In this document: positions 53,422 to 63,392 of the stretch, piece by piece | Numbering within the stretch: position 1 is the first letter of the stretch | Layout: each line of letters begins with the position of its first letter | Assembly: GCA_904066235.2 (NCBI GenBank) | Contig: CAJFCV020000004.1 | Span: forward strand, 1,674,001 to 1,738,000 | DNA length: 64,000 bases | Reading direction: 5' to 3' | Source: Bursaphelenchus xylophilus | Taxonomy: Eukaryota > Nematoda > Chromadorea > Rhabditida > Aphelenchoididae | Made by a program: the position numbers and the translations under genes | The notes under the pieces: generated by a model | Database searches by the model: none | What the model saw: only the letters and a program-made list of their open reading frames with translations | What the model was told of the DNA's origin: nothing

Positions 53422-53533
53422 TACTAGTCCGTCATAAAGGTCGCTGGGGTGATTTTTGGCGTTTGCGCTTTGCAAAAAAAGTCTGGGTTGTATGTCGCAA
53501 AAACCACTACAGCGACTTTACGAACTGACTAGT
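53422..53533. repeat. M4 TIR element, short copy (112 bp)
   Basis: The ends ACTAGTCCGTCATAAAGGTC and GCGACTTTACGAACTGACTAGT are inverted. Confidence 0.8.
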
Positions 53534-53611
53534 ACTTACGACCACAAATTACTCTGCAAAAGTAGATCAAACCTTTCCGTAGAACCCTGTCGTTGTTTGT
53601 TGCATGTATTA

Positions 53612-54845
53612 GGTTGTCCAACAAATAATGACCCTCTGTGAGAGGGGCAAAGTTTAAAGCCTCTAAAAAAGGCAAGCGATGATGGAATTTCGAAATATTA
53701 TATAATTTTGTAGCTGAGATTTCAGGCTTTCGTTTGATGCATCGTTTATCATATTGGGACCAAATTACAGTAGTTTAGCCCTAATCAAAAATTATCAAAA
53801 AAAAGTCGGTTCGCGCTGTCATCTTTTACGGGCAAAAACAGGACGCGAAAGTTTCAGAAGCTATGCAAAGTATCAACGCTGTGTTCGACTAGTGTGTTCT
53901 GAGTCTGAACACGGTGAAACGATGGATTTAAAAATTACGATTTGACGGCAAGGGTCACAAAGATAAAGTACGGAATCCGAACTTTATCAATTTACCCTGA
54001 GGTCGTCGGTTGACGAATATCCTAGAATCAATATTCAACGCGTCTCTGACATTGTCTGGCTGCTGAAATAATTGGCGGCTAACCATTTGATGTCGATGGA
54101 ATTCAAAAAATGCTCGGCAACTTTTTCCCATGTTATTGGGTCAAAGCAAAGATTGGAATCTTTACATTTCTCGCGTTTGCGTTCCGTTTTCTGGATCGAA
54201 ACGTTGCCTCTGATGAAAAGAGGACCTACTGGGACAACCAGACCAGATATGCTGAACGGAGTCCTCCGAGGGTATCACTGCGGCACTTGTCAAAGCCCGA
54301 CTCCCCCCAAAACAAGGTGATGACTAGTTCTTGATGGTGCAGCATGGGCATAGTACAATACAGCTTCTTGAAAGCTGGCCAAAATGTAGATACCATCCCC
54401 TACTGTATCCAGATAGACAGTTTAAGGCAGCGTCTGTCTTCAACGATGCGCCGCAGAAGTCCAAAAATTCTTAGCGGCTACACGGAACCTCTAGTTTGAA
54501 AGATGACCCTCCAGAAGCAGATTTAATAGAGATACGAGACTGTCCCTCGTCCAGCCTATTTGTCAAAGCTGGCCTACTCACATTACCATCAGTTCAAGAA
54601 TCTAGCACGTTTCATCAGTGGTAGGGAATTCGACAATCAAGACACCCTTGAAAAGGCCTTAAAAAGTTTCATCGGCTCCAGAAGCCAGGGTTGCAAAGCT
54701 ACAGACATAAAAAAAATTTTGGCACGTTGTAACAAGCGTGATAAAGCGCATGATAATTATTTTGATTAAATAGATCGCAGTTATTACGGTAAATTTTACC
54801 AAAAAAATAAATTTTTCGAAGAGGGTCATTATTTGTTGGACAACC
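53612..54845 (+). mobile_element. Decayed mariner transposon, 1,234 bp
   Basis: The perfect 25-bp terminal inverted repeats begin GGTTGTCCAACAAATAATGA, and each is bordered by TA, the mariner target duplication. The length is normal for mariner. The + strand contains transposase pieces in shifting frames. An N-terminal HTH region occurs near 53,810-53,960 (SLNTVKRW-like). The first catalytic Asp region (ASDEKRTYWDNQ) is near 54,210. The C-terminal region SHYHQFKNLARFISGREFDN is at 54,560-54,770. Frameshifts and stops break it, and I cannot find the DNARPH-type second Asp motif. It is inactive. The complete TIRs suggest it could still have been mobilised in trans in the recent past. Confidence 0.88.
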
Positions 54846-55033
54846 TAATAGATCTTAGTTTTTGCGACACTATATATTACACTAACATGCCTAACTGTGC
54901 CCAAGAAAATTTGAAAAAGGCCGTGTCCGCTCAAGGTCATGTCTATACTATATATCTATTAGAAGATGATACAGTCCACATACCTTCCCTTGGTTGTTAC
55001 CCACGACCTTGCACATGTTTGCTGGCAAATTTA

Positions 55034-55302
55034 TGGTGACCGGTCCGATACAGTGGCAAAAAATGCTCATTTTTCATCAAGAAAGGATAAAAAAATGTAG
55101 CAAAATGTCTCCTTCTCCAAGTAAAAAAGTTTATTTTGAAGCGCGCGCCCTTTTCCTCACAAAAAGAGGGGGCGCTAGTTACAGCGGCTTTTGAAATCGG
55201 AATTTTTTTCATTTGGAGAGGGAGGCATTTTGCAACATTTTTTGATACTTCCCGGATGCAAAATGGTACGTTTTTCGCCACTTGATCTGGTCCGCCACTG
55301 TA
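55034..55302. repeat. M1 MITE, copy 25
   Basis: It runs from GACCGGTCCGATACAGTGGC to TTGATCTGGTCCGCCACTGTA, between the mariner element and gene S2. Confidence 0.8.
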
Positions 55303-55527
55303 ACTACCTTCCCTTCTATTGGAAGCTGTAGTCTCTACACGAAGACACGTTAAAAAATTGTAATGTGTCTGGGTCATAACAAAGTGCAGACATCAACTTC
55401 ATTATACATGCAAAAATAATTGGCGACGTTTTTTTACATAAAGAGCAGAGATTACAAATGGAGATGTCACAAGGTTTTTTGTATATAATCTATAATCTTT
55501 GTTACTTTCGCCGGCTTCATAAGTGGA

Positions 55528-57216
55528 ATGTTGCAATTATTGACAGTCGCGCTGTTCTTGGCGTGCGCTGATGTCGCTGCGGCACAGGAGCACTGGATAA
55601 CGTATGGAAATGTGACGGCTCCCGGATTCAAAGATTTCCGAGGACAGTATCTGATTGTGAGTGCTGCTTGAGACAAAAAGTCATGGTAATTAATTATCGT
55701 GGCCTCAAATTCTGTCGCACCTTACGAAAAAAGTAGTGTTGCGAAATTGAGAACGATTGCCTAAAGTACTCCAAAAAGGCCCAATCGGGTCTTGGCTTTG
55801 CGTTTTACCTTTATTGGCAACCGCAATTTTCGCTTTGAGACTCAGAATTTTAATTGTTGAGGGCCGATTTGGGTCTTGCCGGAGCACGGTAACCCAGGGA
55901 GTCTCCCTGCTCGTTTCGGCACTTTGCACACCCAGTATCGGCCAAATTCGCACGAAATTTTACAACAGAATTTTTCGTGTGGTTTTTCGATGGAAAAATA
56001 TTTTTCTCGAAATTATGTTATTGCTTTTGTCAGTTGTGACACTTCGTTTGGACGAAACTCAAAAGTGGGCGGGGGGCATTGTTGTTCTATTTCGGTTTGC
56101 CGTGCGTTGGCTCGGTTGGCCCGGAAAAAGTCGGCCCGGCCCCGGAAATTTTGAAACACGCATGGCCTGGCCCCACAACCATGTTTAGTCCTGTCTTTGG
56201 AAATTTCAAAAAGGGGCTGGCCGGGCCCGACTTTTTCAGCTCCGGGCCTGGGGCCCATCAGCCATGTCTGGCCCCGAGTTAGCGCCAAATTTAAACACCA
56301 ATACTCTTCAAATACGGCGTATATTCCTTTGGCCTTCACGGAAAAAAAAAACTTCTTCAACACAGTTTTTTTTACAGGGCATCAGCGTGTTTGCCGACGG
56401 CTGGCATTCCAAAAATTGTGCAGACGATTCGACTGATGTGACCGGCTATTACAACATCGACTGCATACCAGAACCCGATGGACCAAAGCGGCAGCGGAAA
56501 CGGGTTTGCGTGTGAGTTTGGTAACTTTCGTAGGGTAGACTTACGGGAGAACAAATTTATATACATATGTATAATATTTACACGTCTAATCTAACGATAG
56601 GAAGTACTTCAAGTGCGACGCTCAGATTTTGATGAAAATTGGCGTAAACTTAGAATAACATTTTTATGGAACATTCGAGACTCCCAACTCACGCTTTGCA
56701 GAAACAACCGGAATTTTTTGGTATAATATACTTTGGTATAATGGTATAATATTATCGAGACTTGGGAAAAAACGCGATTTTTTGCCATTTTTGACGAGAA
56801 GGGTTATTTCTACTGTACAGACCTCCATACAAAAAGTAATTTTTTCCACGTAAAACTGGCAAAGATCTGGTCAAAAAGTCTTCTGCTCTCTCTAACCGCT
56901 CTCCGCATTTCGCGTACTCTCTCAGCCGCGAAGATGGTTTAATATCTCGACTGCTTCTGCAAAGCACGAGCCAAAATTTTAAGAAATTGCTCTCTGTCTT
57001 ATGGCCGAAGCGCATGCAAAATTCAAAAACTGAACGTCGCGGTTGAGATACTTCCCGTGAAAAAAGAAAGTATTTAGCTACCACCGCCTCTATGACAAAT
57101 GGTGCCGAGGAAAATGCACTGGATATGTGACAAAGGTGAAGAATATCAATTTTGAATTAAGTCAAGACGATCCGATCAAGGAGCCATATTGCTATGACGA
57201 AAAATATCCAGCATAA
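55528..57216 (+). CDS. Small secreted Cys-containing protein S2, 3 exons
   Basis: The exons 55528-55656, 56378-56511 and 57078-57216 are GT-AG, in phase, and give 133 aa. The signal peptide is MLQLLTVALFLACADVAAA. The mature protein begins QEHWITYGNVTAPGFKDFRG. Six mature Cys are present (KNCADD, NIDCIP, VCVYH, KWCRGKCTG, PYCYDE), two more than in S1. A basic cluster PKRQRKR lies in exon 2. It is paralogous to S1 with the same intron phases and the same DFRGQY junction. Intron 1 (55657-56377) contains a GC-rich inverted repeat (CCCGGAAAAAGTCGGCCCGG against CCGGGCCCGACTTTTTCAGC). Intron 2 contains an M2 element. Function unknown; expected to be secreted. Confidence 0.82.
56597..57059. repeat. 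M2 TIR element, in S2 intron 2
   Basis: It runs from a decayed GAAGTACTTCAAGTGCGACG to CGTCGCGGTTGAGATACTTC. It nearly fills the intron, ending 18 bp before exon 3. Confidence 0.75.
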
Positions 57217-57524
57217 AGAATAATATTTTTTCGTTTTATGTTTGTGATATAAATATTATAAATTACGGCAATTTGACTTTACTTTATAAAAAATCGTGTC
57301 AAATTGACAATTCTAATTTTTATCTTTCAAAGATTTTTTTTTTCCCGCTCGAAGATTTTTTAAAATGAAAACTCGCTTGCAAATCGTTTCGTTTCCCTTC
57401 AACCAAAGCTTTAATTTCGCAAAGATGCACCTGATTTTACCGGGCAGCCCAAAATTGCAAGTTTTAATATTATTACATTATCTTATAAGCGCTTGACGTA
57501 TAAGGTTACCTTCCGAATTTTCAG

Positions 57525-57658
57525 CAGATCAACGTGCGTGCTGACGCCCGCTATAATTTTTGTGGTACGGCTGAAGCTGATGTGCATGGAAACTATGAAG
57601 TTCATTGCATCCCGAGGATCCTCCCGTTCACCGATCCCAACAAGAAGGTCATAGTGTA
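57525..57658 (+). pseudogene. Exon-2 fragment of a third S-family gene (S3)
   Basis: After a TTTTCAG acceptor, 44 codons read QINVRADARYNFCGTAEADV, then HGNYEVHCIP and a GT donor (AGT/gtacgt) in the same phase as S1 and S2 exon 2. It aligns with the S2 exon 2 plan (ISVFADGWHSKNC ... TGYYNIDCIP). I find no signal-peptide exon upstream in the ~300 bp to S2, and no third exon: R4 repeat sequence begins about 80 bp downstream. It is most likely a truncated gene remnant, although its open frame suggests recent loss. Confidence 0.6.
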
Positions 57659-57739
57659 CGTTGGTGTTGTGAAATAGAGTGCAACCTCGGCGCAACGAAT
57701 CGCAATGCGGGGATTTATTTGTTATAGAAGGGCTCGTCT

Positions 57740-58030
57740 TACAGAGGGGTGAAAGCTTCGCGTCCCAACTTTTCGGCCGACGACAGTTCGGGTCAACACA
57801 GAATGATCGGTACGGGACGTAGGTCTGGTTCATGCTCAAAAAAAGGTTGTAGGAGGTGCCTACGGGGCTTGGCAAAGCCGTGGGACGGTCGGCCAAGTCT
57901 TGGCGAAGACTTTCAATAGGTCCATTTTTCCTAACTTTGGCTATTACTAAAGTTTTTTTTCTTTCCCCTGAGTTATTGTAACATATAAAAAGACCAAAAA
58001 TTGCGACAAGAAACAAAGATCTGTAACTTT
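57740..58030. repeat. R4 dispersed repeat
   Basis: CGACGACAGTTCGGGTCAAC and GGTTGTAGGAGGTGCCTACG match 36280-36440 directly and 42870-43110 inverted. Confidence 0.65.
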
Positions 58031-58149
58031 TTCTAGTTATTGTTGATGTGAGTACATGTGTATAAAATGCTTCAAAATAGGTGAGAAGCTATAATCGGGC
58101 TGCAGGCGCTTTGTCGCTTGACCCACCAGGTCGGCTCGAGCTAGCACCT

Positions 58150-58420
58150 GGCCGTGCACTTTTAGGGTCATCTAGGACCAAGACCGGTCCCAGAAATCCC
58201 CGTTGAGAGGCGAGCTTGGCCCAACCTTCTGGTCGCGCTTGAGTACCATGCTGTAAAGCGGGCCCAGCTCTGCCTTTTGGCGGCACTAAAGCATCGTTTT
58301 GTGAGGCGGGCTCAGCCCAGCCTTTTGGCCGCGCTTGAGTATCATTTTGCGAGGCCGGCTCAGCCCAGCCCTTTGGCCGCGCGCCCGTCACTGGTGAAGA
58401 GATCAAACTGGCGGAGAGCC
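58150..58420 (-). repeat. 48-bp tandem repeat, about four units
   Basis: The minus strand encodes a 16-residue unit (ARPKGWAEPASQNDTQ) repeated about four times with divergence, in a 113-codon open frame (58089-58430). It lies just past the 3' end of the broken gypsy element and may be part of it or of an unrelated repeat protein. I cannot link it to any exon. Confidence 0.55.
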
Positions 58421-58430
58421 TGATGTTCAA

Positions 58431-58653
58431 ATACCTCCCAATTCTCGTGCCCCTGAACTGGCTGTTGGTTGTTGATGGTCTCCAGCTCTGACCTCAGGAG
58501 GGGCTTGGGGTGCCTTGTGAGGTATAGCATGTTGTATCCTTCACTGTGTTGATGTGAAGGATGTTGGTGTCAGCCCAATGTATTATACAATGGATAACAA
58601 ATATAGATTTATTATCAGATAGAAAATACAGAGATAAAACACGGATATAGCAT
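58431..58653. other. Downstream flank of the retroelement
   Basis: AT-rich sequence with a short direct repeat (TGTGTTGATGTGAAGGATG with CTTCACTGTGTTGATGTG) at 58,535-58,570. It could contain a decayed LTR, but no matching sequence is seen near 62.6 kb. Confidence 0.35.
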
Positions 58654-59469
58654 TCACTGAATAATATAAAATAACCACTGAGAGCCTATTTCTCTTCCGA
58701 GGTTCGAGAATCTTCTAATGAAACGGAATGCCAATACAGTAATCTTTGTTTGCGTCTCGGGACTCGACATCTCCCTGTAAAGAAGGATCAGCGCTTGGAA
58801 CGGCGGCTGGAGAGTTGGCGTCTGTAGTCCACTGGCTTCTTGGCACTTCGTTCGGGTTGTACTCGACGAGCAGTTGGATAGCGGTCTGGATTGTTCGGAA
58901 ATAGGTGGAGAAGTTTGCGGGGGTGTATCCAATCCATCAATCATCTCTTCGTAGTCTTCGTGTACACGTTTCCGTACTTGAATGAGGTGGCGAGTGTGCA
59001 CTCGATCTTGAATCTTCGCCATTGAATGTACAGTGCGGGACTGTAGCATGAATTGAATGAGTTTCCCAGTGACTTGTTTTCCAGTAACAAGTTGTATAGC
59101 GACCATCTCTCCCTTTGTAAAGGAATGAGGTCTGGCTCCTTGAATGGGTTTGAAATGTTCTTTCATGATCTTCAGGGATGAGTTATGGCCAACTGATGTA
59201 TCCGTGACTGGGTTTTCTGAACATGGACATGGATCAGGGTCCTTGAAAGGGGAATTCTTGGGAAGTTCCTTGATTCTCGGAGGAATCTGGGATTGCATGA
59301 TCTGTAGATCATGGCCAATTGAAAGCGACAATTGTACTTTGTCGTCCAGGAGATCTGTGTAGCATCTTCTCCTGATTGAATTGAACTGAGAAGGATCTGT
59401 GTAACATCTTCCTTCTTCTGGATTGAAACGTAAAGGATCTGTGTAGCATCTTCCTTTACTTGAATTGAA
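58654..59469 (-). pseudogene. Retroelement polyprotein tail with an integrase C-terminal-like block
   Basis: The frame continues from the tandem array with three ~17-residue imperfect repeats (GRCYTDPLRFN, GRCYTDPSQFN, RRCYTDLL). A linker follows, and then KGEMVAIQLVTGKQVTGKLI...VHTRHLIQVRKR, which resembles the end of gypsy integrases (GDxVxxR...V..R H.NQLR.R). The RT, RNase H and integrase catalytic domains that should precede it are absent. The tail ends at 58654. Confidence 0.6.
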
Positions 59470-60030
59470 CATACACTTGATCTGTGTATCATCTTCCTTC
59501 CCTTGCTTTGCAATTTGAAGGATCTTTGTATCTTCTTCCTTCCCTTGCTTTGCAATTTGAAGGATCTGTGTTTCATCTTCCTTCCCTTGCTGTGCAATTT
59601 GAAGGATTTGTGGTTCATCTTCCTTCCCTTGCTGTGCAATTTGTAGGATCTTTGTATCTTCTTCCTTCCCTTGCCTTGCAATTTGAAGGATCTATGTATC
59701 ATCTTCCTTCCCTTGCTTTGCAATTTGAAGGATCTGTGTTTCATCTTCCTTCCCTTGCTTTGCAATTTGAAGGATCTGTGTTTCATCTTCCTTCCCTTGC
59801 TTTGCAATTTGAAGGATCTTTGTATCTTCTTCCTTTCCTTGCCTTGCAATTTGAAGGATTTGTGGTTCATCTTCCTTCCCTTGCTGTGCAATTTGAAGGA
59901 TTTGTGGTTCATCTTCCTTCCCTTGCTGTGCAATTTGAAGGATTTGTGGTTCATCTTCCTTCCCTTGCTGTGCAATTTGAAGGATTTGTGGTTCGTCTTC
60001 CTTCACTTGCTGTGCAATTTGAAGGGTGTT
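59470..60030 (-). repeat. 42-bp tandem repeat array, about 13 units
   Basis: The unit on the minus strand encodes 14 residues (ILQIAQQGKEDEPQ / ILQIAKQGKEDETQ). The array keeps the protease frame throughout: no unit is out of register and only one unit has a stop (59692-59694). The other minus frame (SKGRKMNHKSFKL) and the + frame are also open because the unit length is a multiple of three. Unit variants alternate (Q/K, EPQ/ETQ/DTK), which suggests growth by unequal exchange of blocks. Confidence 0.85.
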
Positions 60031-60231
60031 TGTAGTTTGCCCCAATTCTTCTTCGAAATTCTCAGTGTACTGAGGAACCATCGTCTGAGCGTAGGGTTCG
60101 ACGACGTTGATGTTGGCCTTGCCCTTATTGTACAGTGTAATGATGCCAAGTTCCTTTGAAGCTTTGCCGGAGAGGAGGGTAGTCTCTCTGAAAGCAAGAA
60201 CAATGATCTTATCCTTGAATGAGTGGCCTTC

Positions 60232-60561
60232 CTAGGACAATGTGGCGGTAAAGCTTCCTTTGATTGAGAGAGAGGATCCATCAACAGATTGGCAGGGTAT
60301 CTTGAATGGGGTTAGAGTGGGTCTGTTGAGGTGTTTCCAGGTCTCAGGGCCAATGACTGTCATGTCTGCTCCACTGTCGATTCTGAACTTCGTGGAGATT
60401 GAATTGACTTGAAGTGTAACGTAGTCTCCAGTGTCTTCCGATACAACATTGTTTATCGTAATGTTGTTGAAGCGTAAGTGGGAGGACTTCTTCTTGCGAC
60501 ATGCGTCATCATTGTGGCCTTCCCTATTGCAGAAAGAGCAGATAGGTTCTCTTTTTGGCAT
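60232..60561 (-). pseudogene. Retroelement second zinc knuckle and aspartic protease
   Basis: CSFCNREGHNDDAC is a perfect CX2CX4HX4C knuckle. The retropepsin catalytic motif FRIDSGADMTVIG (Asp-Ser-Gly form) follows. The flap region is around KIPCQSVDGSSLSIKG. A TAG at 60232-60234 stops the frame. The same frame then continues with protease-like C-terminal sequence (TLLSGKASKELGI) towards the tandem repeats. Confidence 0.8.
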
Positions 60562-61118
60562 TCATAGGCAAAATGTGGGCCATTACGTCTGTAACATTTC
60601 CGTTTCTTGGAAGGGTTCGAAGAGTGGGGGTGTGAATGGGTGGGTTCTGGCTGACGGTGGTACTTCTTGAGCTCGTTTACTTCGTACGAGGCTCTAGGAT
60701 CTAGTGAATTTCTCAGGTTTACGTCGTCCATTCGCGTTTCGAAGCTTTTCAAGACTTTGCGCAGTTCATCGATGGCAATGTCCGGCTTCTGATCAACGGC
60801 TTTGAGGATCATGGATCGAAGGCTCTTGTAAGAGGGGTCCTTCAGGAATTGAAGTGTGAGGAAGATCTTGAATTGATGGAGGTCCAACTCTGTGAATTCG
60901 AATTTGTCTCCTCGAATGTTTGCTTCATTTAGAGCCTCACCCGCTGTTTTTCCTGGCGGGAGGGTAAGTGAAAGCGTTTCGTGCCTGCGACGAAACAGGG
61001 ACTTGGTTGGGCCAAAGATTTCCTTCAATGTGCGTAATAATTCCTTATATTCCATGGATTCTGGTGTATTGGGTGAGGTTCTTCCTTTTAATTGAACGTA
61101 TTCCTCTTTTCCAAGGGC
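60453..61118 (-). pseudogene. Retroelement Gag capsid region and first zinc knuckle
   Basis: The frame is open from about 61,115, with ATG at 61055. It contains the gypsy Gag signature LKEIFGPTKSLFRRRHETL, then LHQFKIFLTLQFLKDP, and ends in a basic segment with a zinc knuckle, CYRRNGPHFAYEC. In that knuckle the second zinc ligand (Cys) is replaced by Arg, with spacing otherwise CX2CX3HX4C. The frame is lost near 60,550, where the second knuckle continues one frame away; this looks like a 1-bp change. Confidence 0.75.
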
Positions 61119-62517
61119 TTATGATTTTCCTCCTTTCCGAATCATCCGTGCAATTGTCTGTGAGGATTCTCATTCTGTCCATACCATTCATTGAATGTTC
61201 GTGATCTGGATCATAGTTGAACTTACCAAGGAGAGACATTGTATGAGTGAGAGTTGTGGTTCGGTCGTTGGAAGGTGTTTTCATGCTCATTTCCACCTTT
61301 TCTGCCAAGGTCTTGATGGCATTGCGGACCCGAAGAGGTGCCAGGGCTCCGAAGGCGCCGCTCTGCTTGCCTGGTCGAGAATGATCTGGAAGTCCGCACT
61401 GGCGGTCAGACTGGACAACCTTGGTGGGAGGAAGGCGACGGGAACCCGCTCGAAGAATCCGATTGCCATCAATGGCTGTATCTGAAACGCATCTACCATG
61501 ACCTTGACATACGTCTGCTGACTCCGCGTCGGCATTGCACCGGTTCCACAAGCATTCCAAGAACTTGAATTGTGGTGGTGGCCAGTTCCAAGACTTCATA
61601 GCTCGTTCCCTCAAAACTATAGGAGACAAAGCCGGAGTTTTTGATGGCCAGTTCGTTACTTCGCAACGTCGGCTGTCGCTCGGATAACAGTCTGAATTCG
61701 AGGATCTTGATTCGGCTGTGCAGGTGGACCTCAGGCGGGAGATTGCGGATGATAACTGGTCCCGGTGCCCCTTCCACCGCAGGCGTTTGGTCGTAGAGAA
61801 CAATAGCCGAATCGATACGGATTTGGATGATGATCCCCTCGAAGGGGTTCATGCATGTAGGGATCTTACGAGCCTGTTTGGCAAGGGGCTCCTCGATGCT
61901 GAGTTGGCTCAGGGAGCGCAGCATGGTCGGGGAGGTTTCGTCCGGTAGAGCCTTGCTGGTGGAGGGGCCAGGTTGCTGGGAGTCCGAGGGTCCTGCCGGG
62001 GCTGCCGGATCCTCCGTGATGACCGGCATTGGCATCGCCCAGGGGCGGCTCGGATTCCTCTTCCGCGAGCCGGGCAGTTGCCAATCTACGATCTCCGTTG
62101 CGGGTGCGGGATCTGACGTGGAGGTTTCCATTGGAGAGTGGGGTCGCTCGGGAGTAGGAAGTGCACTCTCGGTGCGCTCGGCTCCCTCGGCTGGTTTGGT
62201 TTGGAGAGTCTTGGAGGAGGCTCCTGGAGGATGACGCATTCCAAGAGTTGCTTGGGCTTCGGGGGCAGTTGGCCCTGCTTGACCGAGGAGTCGGAGGGTT
62301 CCACTCCGCTGGTCTGCTGGCTAGTGGGCTGGTTGGTCTGGGGCTTCTTGGGTTCAACCGAGCGGCCTGTGGCCTTAGTCTTGCTGGTGCTTGAGTGGTG
62401 CTTCTCGGCCGACGGGTTGGTCGGCCCTGGGCGGGAGCTGGGCCGATCGTCACCCGAGTCCGTTCCCCGTGAAGAGGCAGCGGCAGGGTGATTCGCACTA
62501 GCGGAACTTCCGGACAA
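61119..62517 (-). pseudogene. Retroelement Gag N-terminal region, frame-broken
   Basis: Three minus-strand frames carry successive parts. 62517 to about 62240 is Pro/Ser-rich with KPKQLLE. The next part, from about 62239 to 61493, has ERTESALPTPERPHSP, a central IIIQIRIDSAIVLYD and EVLELATTTIQVLGMLVEP. The last, about 61360-61119, has LLGKFNYDPDHEHSMNGMDR, which matches the start of the gypsy Gag domain (FxYDPE...). The frame switches near 62,240, 61,490 and 61,115 are decay, not splicing, as I see no intron signals. Confidence 0.65.
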
Positions 62518-62663
62518 TCTGGAATTGATGGAGTCAAATTTTGTGCGTAACGAGATGGGCGCGACTGAGTACGAAAAACTTGCCTGGTGGTGTTCTCCGT
62601 GAGTCGTGCGTCCTCGGAGGATCCGCGGGCCTCGGAACGGTTGAGGCGATAAGACATTGACTG

Positions 62664-63097
62664 ACAGGAGAAGTACTCCAAGTGCGACGCTCAGATTTTG
62701 ATGAAACTTGGCACAAATTTAGAATAATTTTTTCTAAGATATATGCGAGAATCCTAGCTCGCGCTTTGCAGAAACAACCGAGATTTTTAGATCGAAAGTC
62801 GGCCAAAATTCAGGACTTTTTGCCAAATTTCGGCACGGAAAGTTTCATGCCTATTTCTACCGTAAAGGATAATGTTTCTACAAAAAATCAAATTTTTCCA
62901 CACGAAACTGCCAAAGTTATGGCCAAAAAACGCTTTTCTCTCTGACCGATCTCCACGTTTACCGTGCTCTCTCGGCGGCAAAAATCGTTCGGTATCTCGG
63001 CGGCGCCCGCAAAGCGCGAGCTAAAACTTTCAGGAATTGATATTTAGTCCATATCCGACGTGTGTGCAAAATTTAAAGAAAATATGAGCGTCGCACT
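62664..63097. repeat. M2 TIR element, right terminus truncated
   Basis: It runs from ACAGGAGAAGTACTCCAAGT through the full interior to ATATGAGCGTCGCACT. The last ~18 bp (TGGAGTACTTCCCCTGT) is missing. Confidence 0.8.
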
Positions 63098-63392
63098 GCG
63101 GGTCGGGTCAAGTTTTTTTCATGTGGTGGTCAAGTCTTTCCCCTAATATTATTTTTTCCCCGAAATTCAGACTGTTATATCGGAGGTTAATCAAGGTAAA
63201 TCTGGTCAGTTCTTGTTGATTATTTCAAGAACAAGTCTTATTCTATTTTTAGAAATCAAATTTGATTGAATTACGGTGTGGGTTTGCCTCAATTTTTAGC
63301 ATTCTTTGGGGGTATGTATTCTATACCTAAATGATCAATTGTGAGACAGTTTCAAGTCTGATTTACGATATCGTTTCCATTTCACCTTCGGA

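Larger units (their letters stand above)
58654..62663 (-). mobile_element. Broken Ty3/gypsy-type retroelement lacking RT, RNase H and integrase core
   Basis: Read on the minus strand, the order is: Pro/Ser-rich N-terminal region (62517 to about 61,500), Gag (to 60,550), zinc knuckles, aspartic protease (60,560-60,230), 42-bp tandem repeats (60,030-59,470), and a tail with an integrase-C-terminal-like block (59,200-58,900). There is no sequence resembling reverse transcriptase (YxDD), RNase H or the integrase DDE core. Several frame breaks and two in-frame stops (60232-60234 and 59692-59694) interrupt the polyprotein. I could not find a matching pair of LTRs; an M2 element begins at 62664, exactly where the 5' side stops. 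It is non-functional as it stands. Confidence 0.8.

Noticed and set aside
14852..55302. CRISPR-like arrays of spaced repeats
   Set aside because: The dispersed repeats are palindromic, irregularly spaced, diverged and inverted. They are eukaryotic MITEs, not a CRISPR array.
59484..60035. 183-codon + strand ORF and the SKGRKMNHKSFKL minus frame over the tandem repeats
   Set aside because: The unit is 42 bp, so three or more frames stay open. Only the ILQIAQQGKEDEPQ frame continues from the protease into the retroelement tail.
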